Both the position numbers and the translations under genes were made by a program. The notes under the pieces were generated by a model that saw only the letters and a list, made by a program, of their open reading frames with translations, was not told where the DNA came from and ran no database searches. Of a DNA stretch of 13,068 nt, positions 1 through 7,342 are shown piece by piece (position 1 is the first letter of the stretch; every line of letters begins with the position of its first letter). Source of the DNA: Eubacteriales Family XIII. Incertae Sedis bacterium (GTDB taxonomy: Bacteria; Bacillota; Clostridia; Peptostreptococcales; Anaerovoracaceae); assembly GCA_031255695.1 (NCBI GenBank), contig JAIRSA010000155.1, forward strand, positions 1-13,068, in the 5' to 3' direction.

Positions 1-2638
1 TCTCCCAGGCCTCGTCGCTGACGAGTTCGAAATCCACCTCGCGCCTCAGGGAATCGGCCGAGCGGGCCGTGACCCTGACTGTGTCGCCCAGTGTCCACGT
101 TTTGCCTGTAGACTCACCGACCAGCCTGTAGCGTTCCGGCTCGTGCACATAATAGTCGTCACGCAGCCGATCTACGCGCACAAGGCCCTCGACGGTATTG
201 GGGAGCCCCACAAAGAACCCGAAAGAGACGACACCGCTGATCACGGCATCGAATTCCTCTCCCAAGTGTGACTGCATATATTCGGCCTTCTTCATCTTTG
301 CGACTTCACGCTCAAGCTCCAGTGCGCCCATCTCTGTCTCCGATGATTTTTCGGCGGCATGGATGACCATCTTCTTCAGTTCCTCACGCCGTTTTGACTT
401 GATGGCCCCACGCATGCTCTCTTTGATGATCCTGTGTATCATAAGGTCGGGGTAGCGCCGGATCGGCGACGTGAAGTGGCAGTAATACTTCAGGGACAGG
501 CCGAAATGCCCGTCGCACTCCGCGCTGTAGCAGGCCTTTTTCATTGTCCTCAGCATCATCATGTTTATGACGTTTTCTTCTGGCCGCCCCTTTATCTGCT
601 CCAGCAGGCTGTTGAAATCCGAGGGGCGGGGCCTTATGGCGCCGCCTTTCATGCTGACGCCTATGCCTTCCAGGAATTTTCTGAATTCTGCAAGCTTTTC
701 TGCATCGGGCTTTTCGTGCACCCGATAGACAAAGGGTATCCGTTTGCCGTGATATCTCTTGGCCACTGTCTCGTTCGCCAGTAGCATGAATTCCTCGATC
801 ATCTTGTTCGCCGCCCTGCGTTCGGCGACTGATATGTGGATGGGCGCGCCGTCGCCGCCAAGCCGGATGTTCGCTTCGTCTATGTCGAACTCTATGCTGC
901 CGCGCGCCTTGCGGCACTCGTACAGTATTTCCGCGAGCTCGCCCATAAGCAGCAGTTCATCGCGCAATGCGGCGCATTTCTCCGCGCCGGACAGCGCCCG
1001 GCCGTCCGGGGGATCCGTGGGCCTGCTGGCGGCCCCGCCGCCCGCCGCTTCAAGCAGATCCGACACGTCGCCGTAGACAAGCCGTGCCTTTGAGCGGATC
1101 ACGCTTTCGTATATCTCATAATCCTCTACTTCGCCGCTGGGGCCCACTATCATGTCGACGGACAGCGTCAGCCTGTCCACGCCCTCGTTCAGGCTGCATA
1201 TCCCGTTTGAAATCGAGACAGGCAGCATGGGCGCCACTTGATCCAGGAGATATATGCTTGTGCCGCGTTTCAGCGCTTCCCTGTCCAGCGCTCCGCCTTC
1301 CGTCACATAGTGGCTCACGTCCGCGATGTGGACGCCGAGCCTGTATCGTCCGCCGGCAAGCCCCTTGATCGAGACTGCGTCGTCAAAATCCTTCGAATCG
1401 GCGCCGTCGATCGTGAAGATCTTCTCGTAGCGGAGGTCGCGCCGCCCTTCCAGATCGCATGCCCTTATTTCGTCGGGGATGGCGTCGGCGTCGCGCTGTA
1501 CACGTTCGGGAAAGCCCTTGGAAAGGCCGTGCTGCCGTATGACTGCGAGGATGTCGCCGCCCGGCTCGCCAGCCCGCGAAATGATCTCCGATATGCAGCC
1601 TTCCATCATGTTCGCCGCGCCGGCATGGCCCGTTATCTCGGCCACGACTGTGTCGCCGCTCGACGCCCCGCCGAAATGCTTCTTAGGTATGAGTATCTCT
1701 ATAGGCCGCCTGCCTGCGTTTGCGACTACGGAGCCGTATTTCCCGTTATCCGTGAATGCGCCGGCTGCGTATGTGTAGACGGGTTCGTCCGCCCGGCTGG
1801 CCGGCCGCCGGCCGCCACGCCGTGCCCCGGCCCCGGCGCTCTCAAAGCGCCCGTCCTTCGCCCCGCCCTTAGCCACAGCGGCCACGGCCTTACTTACGGC
1901 AGCCCCGGCCTTGGCGACGGCAGTCCCGCCCTTAGTTGTAGTGGCCCCGGCCTTCCGGCGGCCCCGCTTGGCCTTTTCGCCGGCGCCTTCGCGGTCCACG
2001 CCCCTGGCGCTGCTTTCGGTTGTGGCAGCCCCGGCCTTCCGGCGGCCCCGCGTAGCCTTTTCGCCGGCGCCGGCGCCCTCGCGGCCCACGCCCCTGGCGC
2101 TGCTCTCGGTTGTGGCAGCCCCGGCCTTCCGGCGGCCCCGCGTAGCCTTTTCGCCGTCGCCGGCGCCGGCGCCCTCGCGGCCCACGCCCCTGGCGCTGCT
2201 TTCGGTTGTGGCAGCCCCGGTTTTCGTTGTAGCAGCGCCGCCCTTGGCGACGGTGGCCCCGCCCTTCGTTGTAGCGGCTCCGCCCTTGGCGACGGTGGCC
2301 CTGGCCTTCGTTGCAGCAGCCCCGGTCTTAGCCACAGCTGCCACGGCCTTACTTGCGGCAGCCCCGGCTTTAGCCACAGCGGCCACGGTCTTATCTACGG
2401 CGGCCCCGGCCTTTCGGCGGTCCCGCTTGGCCTTTTCGCCGTCGCTGGCGCCGGCACTTTCATGGCCTGCGCCTACAGGATGTGCGCTCATAACGGCCGC
2501 TTCGGCCGGGGTTTCGCCGCCCTTATGGCGCCGGCGCCCGTGCCCGCGCACGGAAACATTGCGCACCTCTCTCCCCATCCCGCTGCTTTCGGTCTGTGCG
2601 CCGTCTTCACGTACTGATATCAATCTGTTTTTTTTCAT
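1..2638 (-). CDS. rnr: Ribonuclease R (3'-5' exoribonuclease), 3' end cut off by window edge, with long repetitive N-terminal tail
   Basis: RNase R is a processive 3'-5' hydrolytic exoribonuclease of the RNB family that degrades structured RNA. About 879 codons are visible before the left edge. Residues 1-283 are low-complexity, rich in Ala, Gly, Lys, Arg and Thr. An OB/cold-shock-like segment follows at about 284-335 (GAFTDNGKYGSVV, then IPKKHF and GDTVVAEI). The RNB core has IDGADSKDFDDA, giving metal-binding D411, D417, D419 and D420 with the same spacing as D272/D278/D280/D281 of E. coli RNase R. YRVHEKP and HFTSPIRRYPDL (about 721-732) are further family signatures, and an S1 domain starts near residue 793. 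The ATG at 2636-2638 is preceded by AAAGGGGA six bases upstream; an in-frame ATG 16 codons upstream (2684-2686) has only a weak ribosome site. The gene lies 100 bases downstream of recQ on the same strand. The family call is near certain. The tail replaces the helix-turn-helix domain usual in this family. Confidence 0.95.
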   Translation of the reverse strand, partial: MKKNRLISVREDGAQTESSGMGREVRNVSVRGHGRRRHKGGETPAEAAVMSAHPVGAGHESAGASDGEKAKRDRRKAGAAVDKTVAAVAKAGAAASKAVAAVAKTGAAATKARATVAKGGAATTKGGATVAKGGAATTKTGAATTESSARGVGREGAGAGDGEKATRGRRKAGAATTESSARGVGREGAGAGEKATRGRRKAGAATTESSARGVDREGAGEKAKRGRRKAGATTTKGGTAVAKAGAAVSKAVAAVAKGGAKDGRFESAGAGARRGGRRPASRADEPVYTYAAGAFTDNGKYGSVVANAGRRPIEILIPKKHFGGASSGDTVVAEITGHAGAANMMEGCISEIISRAGEPGGDILAVIRQHGLSKGFPERVQRDADAIPDEIRACDLEGRRDLRYEKIFTIDGADSKDFDDAVSIKGLAGGRYRLGVHIADVSHYVTEGGALDREALKRGTSIYLLDQVAPMLPVSISNGICSLNEGVDRLTLSVDMIVGPSGEVEDYEIYESVIRSKARLVYGDVSDLLEAAGGGAASRPTDPPDGRALSGAEKCAALRDELLLMGELAEILYECRKARGSIEFDIDEANIRLGGDGAPIHISVAERRAANKMIEEFMLLANETVAKRYHGKRIPFVYRVHEKPDAEKLAEFRKFLEGIGVSMKGGAIRPRPSDFNSLLEQIKGRPEENVINMMMLRTMKKACYSAECDGHFGLSLKYYCHFTSPIRRYPDLMIHRIIKESMRGAIKSKRREELKKMVIHAAEKSSETEMGALELEREVAKMKKAEYMQSHLGEEFDAVISGVVSFGFFVGLPNTVEGLVRVDRLRDDYYVHEPERYRLVGESTGKTWTLGDTVRVTARSADSLRREVDFELVSDEAWE
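1862..2404 (-). repeat. Heptad and longer in-frame repeats within the 5' part of rnr
   Basis: Residues 79-148 of RNase R read as ten consecutive seven-residue units of the type AAVAKAG or AATTKGG, with a lysine at the fifth position of nine of them. Residues 142-231 form three longer units beginning AATTESS and ending RGRRKAG, of 32, 30 and 28 residues (96, 90 and 84 bases at about 2120-2215, 2030-2119 and 1946-2029). Residues 232-259 return to four heptads. Units differ by whole codons, so the frame is kept. The last heptad of the first block is also the start of the first long unit. Confidence 0.9.
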
Positions 2639-2642
2639 CAAT

Positions 2643-2650
2643 TCCCCTTT
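2643..2650 (-). promoter_or_regulatory. Ribosome binding site deciding the rnr start
   Basis: On the minus strand AAAGGGGA lies just ahead of ATTG-ATG. It favours the ATG at 2636-2638 over the in-frame ATG 48 bases upstream, which is preceded by an A-rich stretch without a clear Shine-Dalgarno match. Confidence 0.7.
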
Positions 2651-2738
2651 TCGTCTATTGTGTTTTTGTTCATATTCTCCGACCATGTTTTTTGCCTATG
2701 TTTTTCCGCTATATTTTTCCGTCCATGCCCTTCTGCTC

Positions 2739-4631
2739 TTATTGTTCCGCCAATGCCTTTTCGGCCTGCGGCCTGTCCGCATCTATGTGCATTTTCACCT
2801 CGTCGGTGAATGCCGCGCCGTACATCTCGTTTTTCCGTTGGCCCACCCCAGGCACCTTCAGGAATTCCTCGCCATCTGTCGGCAGCATGGCGCATATCGC
2901 GTGGAGCGTAGCGTCGGAGAAGACATGGAAGGCTGGTATCTTCGCCTCCGACGCGAGCCTGCTCCGCAGCGCCCTAAGCCTTTCGTACAGCTCTGTCTGC
3001 CGTGCCGCTGTCTGCGCAGCGCCATCGCCGGCCGCCAGGCCCTTCGCTGGGGGCTTTGCCAGCGGCTCCGCATATTTGACCGACTTCATCAGGATCTGTT
3101 TATTGTCCCGCGTGACCTCGGCGTACGACTGCCCCAGCTCTATTACCGGGTATTGGCCGCCAGTCGCGTACAGATGGCCCAGCCGCACGAGATGCTCGAT
3201 GATCCCGCATATTTTCCGGACAGGCGTGTCACGCATTATCCCGTAAGTGGACAGCGTGTCCAGCCCCTGGCCGCTTATCTTCTGGTTTGCGTCCCCATGC
3301 AGGATCTGCGCCACCACGGTCTTGCCGAAACTGCGGTTGCGCTCCCTCAGGCGGTATACGCAGGAGATGATCTTCCGCGCTTCCAGGGAGACATCGACAG
3401 TCTCGTAGTTGCCGAGGCAATTCGAGCAATTCCCGCAATACCCCGGCGGCTGCTCGCCGAAATACCGAAGTATGCGCTCCCTCAGGCAATCCGCCGACGT
3501 GCTGTACCAAACCATGGCCTTGAGCAGCTCCTCGTCCTTCTGCATCAGGGATTCCCTGATTTCCGGCGTAAGCTCCTCGTTGCCCTCTATGCTTTTCATT
3601 ATCAGGAAACGGTTGGTCCGCACGTCCATGCCGCTGTAAAGCAGCAGGCAGTCCGCAGGGGAGCCGTCGCGGCCGGCGCGGCCCGCTTCCTGGTAATAGC
3701 TCTCAATATTCTTGGGCATATTGTAATGTATGACAAAGCCGACGTTCGACTTGTCTATGCCCATGCCAAAGGCGTTCGTCGCTACCATCACCGTTTTCCG
3801 GTCGTACAGGAAGTCTTCCTGGTTTGTGGCGCGCTCCGCGTCCGAGAGGCCGGCGTGGTAGCGCGTCGCCGCATGCCCCTTTGCGCACAGTGCCGCGCAG
3901 ACCTCTTCGACAGCACGCCTGGTCGCGCAGTACACGATGCCGCTTTTGCCAATATGGGCATCCAGATATTTTTCTGTCTCTTTCATCTTGTCTTTTGGGC
4001 GGAGTACAGAGAAAAAGAGGTTCTTGCGGTCGAAGCCGGTCGATATGGTATATGGGGAGCGGAGGCCCAGCAGCCCTGCAATGTCCCCTTTCACGCGGTT
4101 TGTGGCAGTCGCCGTGAAGGCGCTGATCGGCGGACGCTCCTTGAGCCGGCCTACAAAGACGGGGATATCAAGATAGCTGGGGCGGAAATCCTGGCCCCAC
4201 TGCGAGACGCAATGGGCCTCGTCTACGGTTATCGCCGAGATGCGCATCCTGGACGCCAGATCCGCGAAATCGTCCATGAGCAGGCGCTCGGGCGCAACAT
4301 ACAGCAATTTGAACTCCCCGGCGGCGGCGCGTGTGATGACATCGCGCTGCCCGGCCGCGCTGAGCGAGCTGTTCAGCAGGCAGGCCCTCACGCCCGCCTG
4401 GCAAAGGCCCGAAACCTGGTCCTTCATGAGCGATATGAGCGGCGATATCACTATGGCGGTCCCTTCCAGCATCAACGCCGGGATTTGGTAGCAGATAGAC
4501 TTGCCCGCGCCAGTCGGCATGACTCCGAGGACGTCCTCGCCGTTCAGCGTCCGGCTTATAATCTCGCTTTGCCCCTGCCTGAACTCGCTGTATCCGAAAT
4601 ATTTGCCCAGTACGGCGAGCTGTTTCTCCAT
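2739..4631 (-). CDS. recQ: ATP-dependent DNA helicase RecQ
   Basis: RecQ is a 3'-5' superfamily 2 DNA helicase acting in recombination and repair of stalled forks. The 630-residue product has the full bacterial architecture. The helicase core carries FRQGQ (17-21), Walker A MPTGAGKS (38-45, with Ala where GGGKS is usual), DEAH (137-140), SQWGQDFRPSY (143-153), TATAT (173-177), ATNAFGMGIDK (284-294) and QEAGRAGRDG (314-323). The RecQ zinc-binding site is formed by C382, C399, C402 and C405. A winged-helix RQC domain follows at about 415-520, then a flexible Ala-rich linker and a C-terminal HRDC domain (about 545-615, with VPGVGQRK). The ATG at 4629-4631 is at the position expected for the family. 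It is the first gene of a probable recQ-rnr transcript and is divergent from rmuC, also linked to recombination. Nothing suggests truncation. Confidence 0.97.
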   Translation of the reverse strand: MEKQLAVLGKYFGYSEFRQGQSEIISRTLNGEDVLGVMPTGAGKSICYQIPALMLEGTAIVISPLISLMKDQVSGLCQAGVRACLLNSSLSAAGQRDVITRAAAGEFKLLYVAPERLLMDDFADLASRMRISAITVDEAHCVSQWGQDFRPSYLDIPVFVGRLKERPPISAFTATATNRVKGDIAGLLGLRSPYTISTGFDRKNLFFSVLRPKDKMKETEKYLDAHIGKSGIVYCATRRAVEEVCAALCAKGHAATRYHAGLSDAERATNQEDFLYDRKTVMVATNAFGMGIDKSNVGFVIHYNMPKNIESYYQEAGRAGRDGSPADCLLLYSGMDVRTNRFLIMKSIEGNEELTPEIRESLMQKDEELLKAMVWYSTSADCLRERILRYFGEQPPGYCGNCSNCLGNYETVDVSLEARKIISCVYRLRERNRSFGKTVVAQILHGDANQKISGQGLDTLSTYGIMRDTPVRKICGIIEHLVRLGHLYATGGQYPVIELGQSYAEVTRDNKQILMKSVKYAEPLAKPPAKGLAAGDGAAQTAARQTELYERLRALRSRLASEAKIPAFHVFSDATLHAICAMLPTDGEEFLKVPGVGQRKNEMYGAAFTDEVKMHIDADRPQAEKALAEQ

Positions 4632-4731
4632 CCTGCCACCCTATGCACTAATATACCGTTCCCTGACTGGAACCATGGCATCTTCGCGGATGGTTCGCCA
4701 CCCCGCTTCGCCCAGAACCAGCACTATATAT

Positions 4732-4760
4732 AATATACAGCAATGCGCGTCGGATTTCAA
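4732..4760 (-). promoter_or_regulatory. Probable sigma-70-type promoter for recQ-rnr
   Basis: On the minus strand TTGAAA (4755-4760) and TATATT (4732-4737) are separated by exactly 17 bases; each hexamer matches the consensus at five of six positions. The predicted start near 4724 gives a leader of about 93 bases before the recQ ATG. No other site of this quality was seen ahead of recQ. Confidence 0.65.
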
Positions 4761-4824
4761 TGCTTTTCGCTATCTTCGCCCCGGCCTTGCCGGGTTTTGA
4801 TGTGGCGCTGCCGCAAAAAAACAA

Positions 4825-4853
4825 TAGAAAACCCATTTTCGGTATGGTACAAT
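4825..4853 (+). promoter_or_regulatory. Possible promoter for rmuC with extended -10
   Basis: TACAAT at 4848-4853 is preceded by TGG, giving an extended -10 (TGnTACAAT). TAGAAA at 4825-4830 is a four-of-six -35 match at 17 bases spacing. Transcription would start near 4860 and leave a long leader of about 185 bases that contains the repeat array. Confidence 0.5.
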
Positions 4854-4937
4854 TGCCACAGGGCGCAATAGCTTTATCGTATGCGGCGCTGTCCGCAGGG
4901 CGGCCGGAGGAAAGCTACAATCCAGGCGCAGCCTACT

Positions 4938-5014
4938 GCGGATTTGGCGCCTTTCCGCCGCGGATTGGCGGCGGCATGATGCGGATTTGGCGTTGTTCTG
5001 CCGCAGATTTGGCG
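4938..5014 (+). repeat. Four phased copies of GCGGATTTGGCG upstream of rmuC
   Basis: Copies begin at 4938 (exact), 4960 (one T missing), 4981 (exact) and 5003 (GCAGATTTGGCG). The start-to-start distances are 22, 21 and 22 bases, about two turns of DNA. The array ends roughly 30 bases ahead of the rmuC start codon, just upstream of its ribosome binding site. Confidence 0.75.
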
Positions 5015-5044
5015 CCGCACGCGGGTCGGGCGGAGAAAGGATAT

Positions 5045-6520
5045 ATGGGCGAAATGGGCACACAGACAATTCTAAGCATCGCGATGCTCGTCCTTCTGGT
5101 CGCCGCAATAGTGCTGATGATCATCGGCAGGCGCGGGGCCGGCAATGACGAGATCGAAGCCATACTGCGCAGCAATGCCGAGGGGCAGCGCGATGCCGTG
5201 GCGAAGCAGATTGCCGACGGCGCGACCGAGCAGTTCCAGCGTTTCGGGATGATACAGGAAAGCGTGCAGCATACCCTTCAGGCGAGCCGCACGGAGGTCG
5301 GCGCACAGCTGTCCAGGTTCTCGGCGCAGATGGAGATGCGGCTTGCGGCCATACAGGAGCAGACGCAGAAAACGCTGCAGGCCAGCCGCGAGGAGACGAA
5401 CAGGCAGCTGCGCGGGTTCGGGGAGCAGGTGGATTCGCGGCTCTCGTCCATACAGCGCGGCAATGTGGAGAACATCGAGAAGGTGAATGCCACGCTGGAA
5501 AACAAGATCAGGGCGCTGCAGGAGAGCAATGAGAAGCGGCTTGAGCAGATGCAGGCCATAGTGGACGAAAAACTCCAGAAAACCCTTGAGACACGCCTCG
5601 CGCAGTCCTTCGAGCTGGTGAGCAGGCAGCTCGACAGCGTCCAGCAGGGGCTGGGCGAGATGAAGAACCTTGCCGCCGACGCCAAAAGCCTGAAAAACGC
5701 CCTCATCAATGTCAAGGATCGCGGCACGTATGGCGAGGTCCGGCTGGAGCGGCTGCTTGCTGACATCCTTGCGCCGGGCCAATATGAGACGAATGTGGAA
5801 ATAGCGGGCAACAAGCGCGTGGAATTCGCCATTAAGCTTCCTGGGGACGGGGACAGCCCCCTCCTGCTGCCCATTGACTCCAAGTTCCCGATCGAGGACT
5901 ACACCCGCCTGCTTGACGCAGAGGACAAGGCCGCGATCGACGAGGCGCGGAAGTCATTGGCGGCGAGGGCACGCAGTTTCGCCAAGGATATAAACGAGAA
6001 GTATATCGTGCCGCCGAAGACGACGGATTTCGCGCTGATGTTCATGCCTACAGAGGGCCTGTACGCCGAGGTGGCGCAGAATGCCGCCCTTTTTGAGGAG
6101 CTGCGCGATAGATATAAGGTCACGCCGGTCGGCCCGGCGACCCTCTCGGCCTTCTTGGGCTCGCTACTTATGGGGTTCAAGACGCTTGCCATAGAGCAGC
6201 GGTCGCTGGAGGTTTGGGACACATTGCGGGCGGTGAAGTCGGAGTTCGTCAAGTTCGGCGACATGATCGACAAGGCCCACAAGCAGATCCAGACCGCGGA
6301 CAAGACATTGGAGGAGATAGTGGGCAGGCGGACTAGGGCCATCAACAGGACGCTGCGGGCCGTAGAAGAGCTGGATGTGGCCGGGGCAGCGGCGGCGCTT
6401 CCGCCCGGATCCGATGGCGCAGAGGCGGCGCTTCCGCCCGAGCCCGACGGCACAGAGGCGGTGTTTCCGCCCGGGCCCGATGGCGCAGAGGCGGCGCTTC
6501 CGCCTGAAGGGCCGGAGTAA
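5045..6520 (+). CDS. rmuC: RmuC-family DNA recombination protein, membrane-anchored
   Basis: RmuC proteins limit inversions between short repeats in E. coli; the biochemical activity is poorly defined, although a nuclease-like fold has been proposed for the family. The 491-residue product has an N-terminal hydrophobic helix (about 8-28) predicted to anchor it with the rest in the cytosol. A long Gln/Glu/Arg-rich coiled-coil-like region runs over about 35-225. The conserved RmuC domain (about 225-430) includes RGTYGEVRLERLL, KRVEFAIKLPG, LLPIDSKFPIEDY, TTDFALMFMPTEGLYAEV and VGPATLSAFLGSLL. The C-terminus (450-491) is an acidic, proline-rich tail of 11-residue repeats not typical of the family. 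The ATG at 5045 follows GGAGAAAGG and directly precedes the membrane helix; an ATG at 5054 is a less likely alternative. The gene is divergent from recQ. Confidence 0.93.
   Translation: MGEMGTQTILSIAMLVLLVAAIVLMIIGRRGAGNDEIEAILRSNAEGQRDAVAKQIADGATEQFQRFGMIQESVQHTLQASRTEVGAQLSRFSAQMEMRLAAIQEQTQKTLQASREETNRQLRGFGEQVDSRLSSIQRGNVENIEKVNATLENKIRALQESNEKRLEQMQAIVDEKLQKTLETRLAQSFELVSRQLDSVQQGLGEMKNLAADAKSLKNALINVKDRGTYGEVRLERLLADILAPGQYETNVEIAGNKRVEFAIKLPGDGDSPLLLPIDSKFPIEDYTRLLDAEDKAAIDEARKSLAARARSFAKDINEKYIVPPKTTDFALMFMPTEGLYAEVAQNAALFEELRDRYKVTPVGPATLSAFLGSLLMGFKTLAIEQRSLEVWDTLRAVKSEFVKFGDMIDKAHKQIQTADKTLEEIVGRRTRAINRTLRAVEELDVAGAAAALPPGSDGAEAALPPEPDGTEAVFPPGPDGAEAALPPEGPE
6392..6517 (+). repeat. 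33-base in-frame tandem repeat at the 3' end of rmuC
   Basis: Three complete 33-base units and a partial fourth encode AALPPGSDGAE, AALPPEPDGTE, AVFPPGPDGAE and AALPPEGPE (residues 450-491). The repeat ends at the stop codon and lies after the conserved RmuC domain. Confidence 0.9.
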
Positions 6521-6651
6521 GCGGGAATGGATGGATAGTGCGGCGGGGGTAGGCAGGATAGCTGGCGCTGCCAGAGCCTCGGCTGGCGCTTAAGGCGGGC
6601 GCTGGGGCGGCAGAAATTGCGGACTAGGGCGGGCGGACGGGTGTGGCGGCG

Positions 6652-6693
6652 CAAAGAAAAACCCGCTGGAGCCCTTGCGGCCCAACGGGTTTT
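6652..6693 (-). terminator. Rho-independent terminator of the tRNA-Pro gene
   Basis: On the minus strand a 12-base-pair stem (AAAACCCGTTGG pairing with CCAGCGGGTTTT, one G-T pair) encloses a loop with a further GCC/GGC stem, followed by a T-rich tail. It begins two bases after the CCA end of the tRNA. Read on the plus strand, it could partly stop transcripts arriving from rmuC, although the T run there is short. Confidence 0.85.
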
Positions 6694-6695
6694 CC

Positions 6696-6773
6696 TGGTC
6701 GGAGTGGTGAGATTCGAACTCACGACCCCTTGACCCCCAGTCAAGTACGCTAACCAAACTGCGCTACACCCCG
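6696..6773 (-). tRNA. tRNA-Pro, anticodon GGG, CCA encoded
   Basis: The 78-base minus-strand sequence folds into a complete cloverleaf. The acceptor stem is CGGGGTG/CACTCCG with discriminator A and encoded CCA. The D arm is GCGC...GCGT. The anticodon arm is CTTGA-CTGGGGG-TCAAG, giving anticodon GGG, which reads CCC and probably CCU. The T arm is GTGAG-TTCGAAT-CTCAC. It has its own promoter 14 bases upstream and an immediate terminator, so it is transcribed alone. Confidence 0.97.
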
Positions 6774-6793
6774 ACAATCATGCGAACGTTTAT

Positions 6794-6822
6794 ATTATAA
6801 ATGAACGCGGGCGAAATGTAAA
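6794..6822 (-). promoter_or_regulatory. Promoter of the tRNA-Pro gene
   Basis: On the minus strand TTTACA (6817-6822) and a perfect TATAAT (6794-6799) are 17 bases apart. Predicted initiation near 6787 gives a leader of about 14 bases before the mature tRNA. Confidence 0.85.
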
Positions 6823-6886
6823 CAGCAAATTTCATGAATTCCAAAATTTGAATAGCCAGAGGCGCTGTCTACACGCGGGACGACGG

Positions 6887-6892
6887 AAGGAG
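6887..6892 (+). promoter_or_regulatory. Ribosome binding site deciding the TTG start of the metallopeptidase
   Basis: AAGGAG lies six bases before TTG at 6899-6901. An in-frame TTG at 6848 has no comparable site and would add 17 residues that do not look like the family. Confidence 0.75.
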
Positions 6893-6898
6893 AATCAA

Positions 6899-7306
6899 TT
6901 GGTCGATATAGAAGAAATGCAGGATATGCTGGACATGCTTGCGGACGAGCTGCCGGATGAATTATACGAAGGGCTGAACGGCGGCATATTGCTGCTGCCA
7001 GACAGGAAGCTCAGCCCTGAAGCCCTTGACGACGACCTGTTCACGCTGGGGGAGTACCACCACAGCTACAGCATGGGCAGGTATATAGTCATATACCATG
7101 GCTCATTTGACGCCATTTTCGGGCATTTGCCAAAGGAAGAGCTGCTGGCGGAACTGCGCAAGACCCTGCGCCACGAATTCACGCACCATCTGGAGTCGCT
7201 GGCAGGCGAGAAGGATCTGGAGATCGAGGACGAGCGGCAGCTGGCCCGCTACCGCTACCGCGCCAGGCTGCGGCAGATCAAGAGTCTCCGCAAGCCCCTC
7301 CAATAG
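6899..7306 (+). CDS. Small zinc metallopeptidase (zincin) family protein, HEFTH motif
   Basis: The 135-residue product matches my knowledge of the short 'metallopeptidase family protein' group common in Clostridia (Zincin_1-like). The N-terminal half is acidic (VDIEEMQDMLDMLADELPD), followed by LNGGILLLPD, the typical LGEYHHSYSMGRYIVIYHGSF segment, and the zinc-binding helix RKTLRHEFTHHLESLAG with H92, E93 and H96. The acidic DLEIED segment after it may supply the third metal ligand. No signal peptide or membrane helix is seen, so it is probably cytosolic. Substrate and role of this family are unknown to me. The chosen start is TTG at 6899, on account of AAGGAG at 6887-6892. The gene is divergent from tRNA-Pro and convergent with the trk operon. 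I saw no convincing promoter of its own. Confidence 0.85.
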   Translation: MVDIEEMQDMLDMLADELPDELYEGLNGGILLLPDRKLSPEALDDDLFTLGEYHHSYSMGRYIVIYHGSFDAIFGHLPKEELLAELRKTLRHEFTHHLESLAGEKDLEIEDERQLARYRYRARLRQIKSLRKPLQ

Positions 7307-7342
7307 CGCCCGGCCGGCGGCCGTGTATACAGCGTGCCCGCC

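Larger units (their letters stand above)
4632..5044. other. Divergent intergenic region between recQ and rmuC
   Basis: No convincing gene is present in these 413 bases. The region holds two back-to-back promoter-like sites (4732-4760 minus, 4825-4853 plus), a short inverted repeat GAACCAT/ATGGTTC at 4670-4676 and 4690-4696 within the predicted recQ leader, and a repeat array at 4938-5014 in the predicted rmuC leader. An open frame continues upstream of rmuC through this region, but its translation is low-complexity and lacks homology I recognise, so I treat it as non-coding. Confidence 0.6.

Noticed and set aside
1238..2617. A 459-codon plus-strand frame rich in Gly, Pro and Ala with collagen-like repeats
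   Set aside because: The repeats are the antisense reading of the RNase R tail. It has no ribosome site or conserved motif.
1911..4733. A 940-codon open frame on the plus strand across rnr and recQ
   Set aside because: It lies antisense to two genes with complete family motifs. Its translation is low-complexity Ala/Pro/Arg and matches nothing I recognise. Long antisense frames are expected in GC-rich DNA.
4760..5044. An N-terminal extension of RmuC of 95 residues in the same frame
   Set aside because: It crosses the non-coding repeat array, contains the probable promoter, and would bury the membrane anchor. A good ribosome site precedes the ATG at 5045.
5899..6777. A 292-codon minus-strand frame antisense to rmuC and running through the tRNA gene
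   Set aside because: It overlaps a complete tRNA and its terminator and is antisense to a conserved domain.
6848..6898. A longer metallopeptidase starting at TTG 6848
   Set aside because: The extra 17 residues do not resemble the family, and the strong AAGGAG site marks TTG 6899 as the start.
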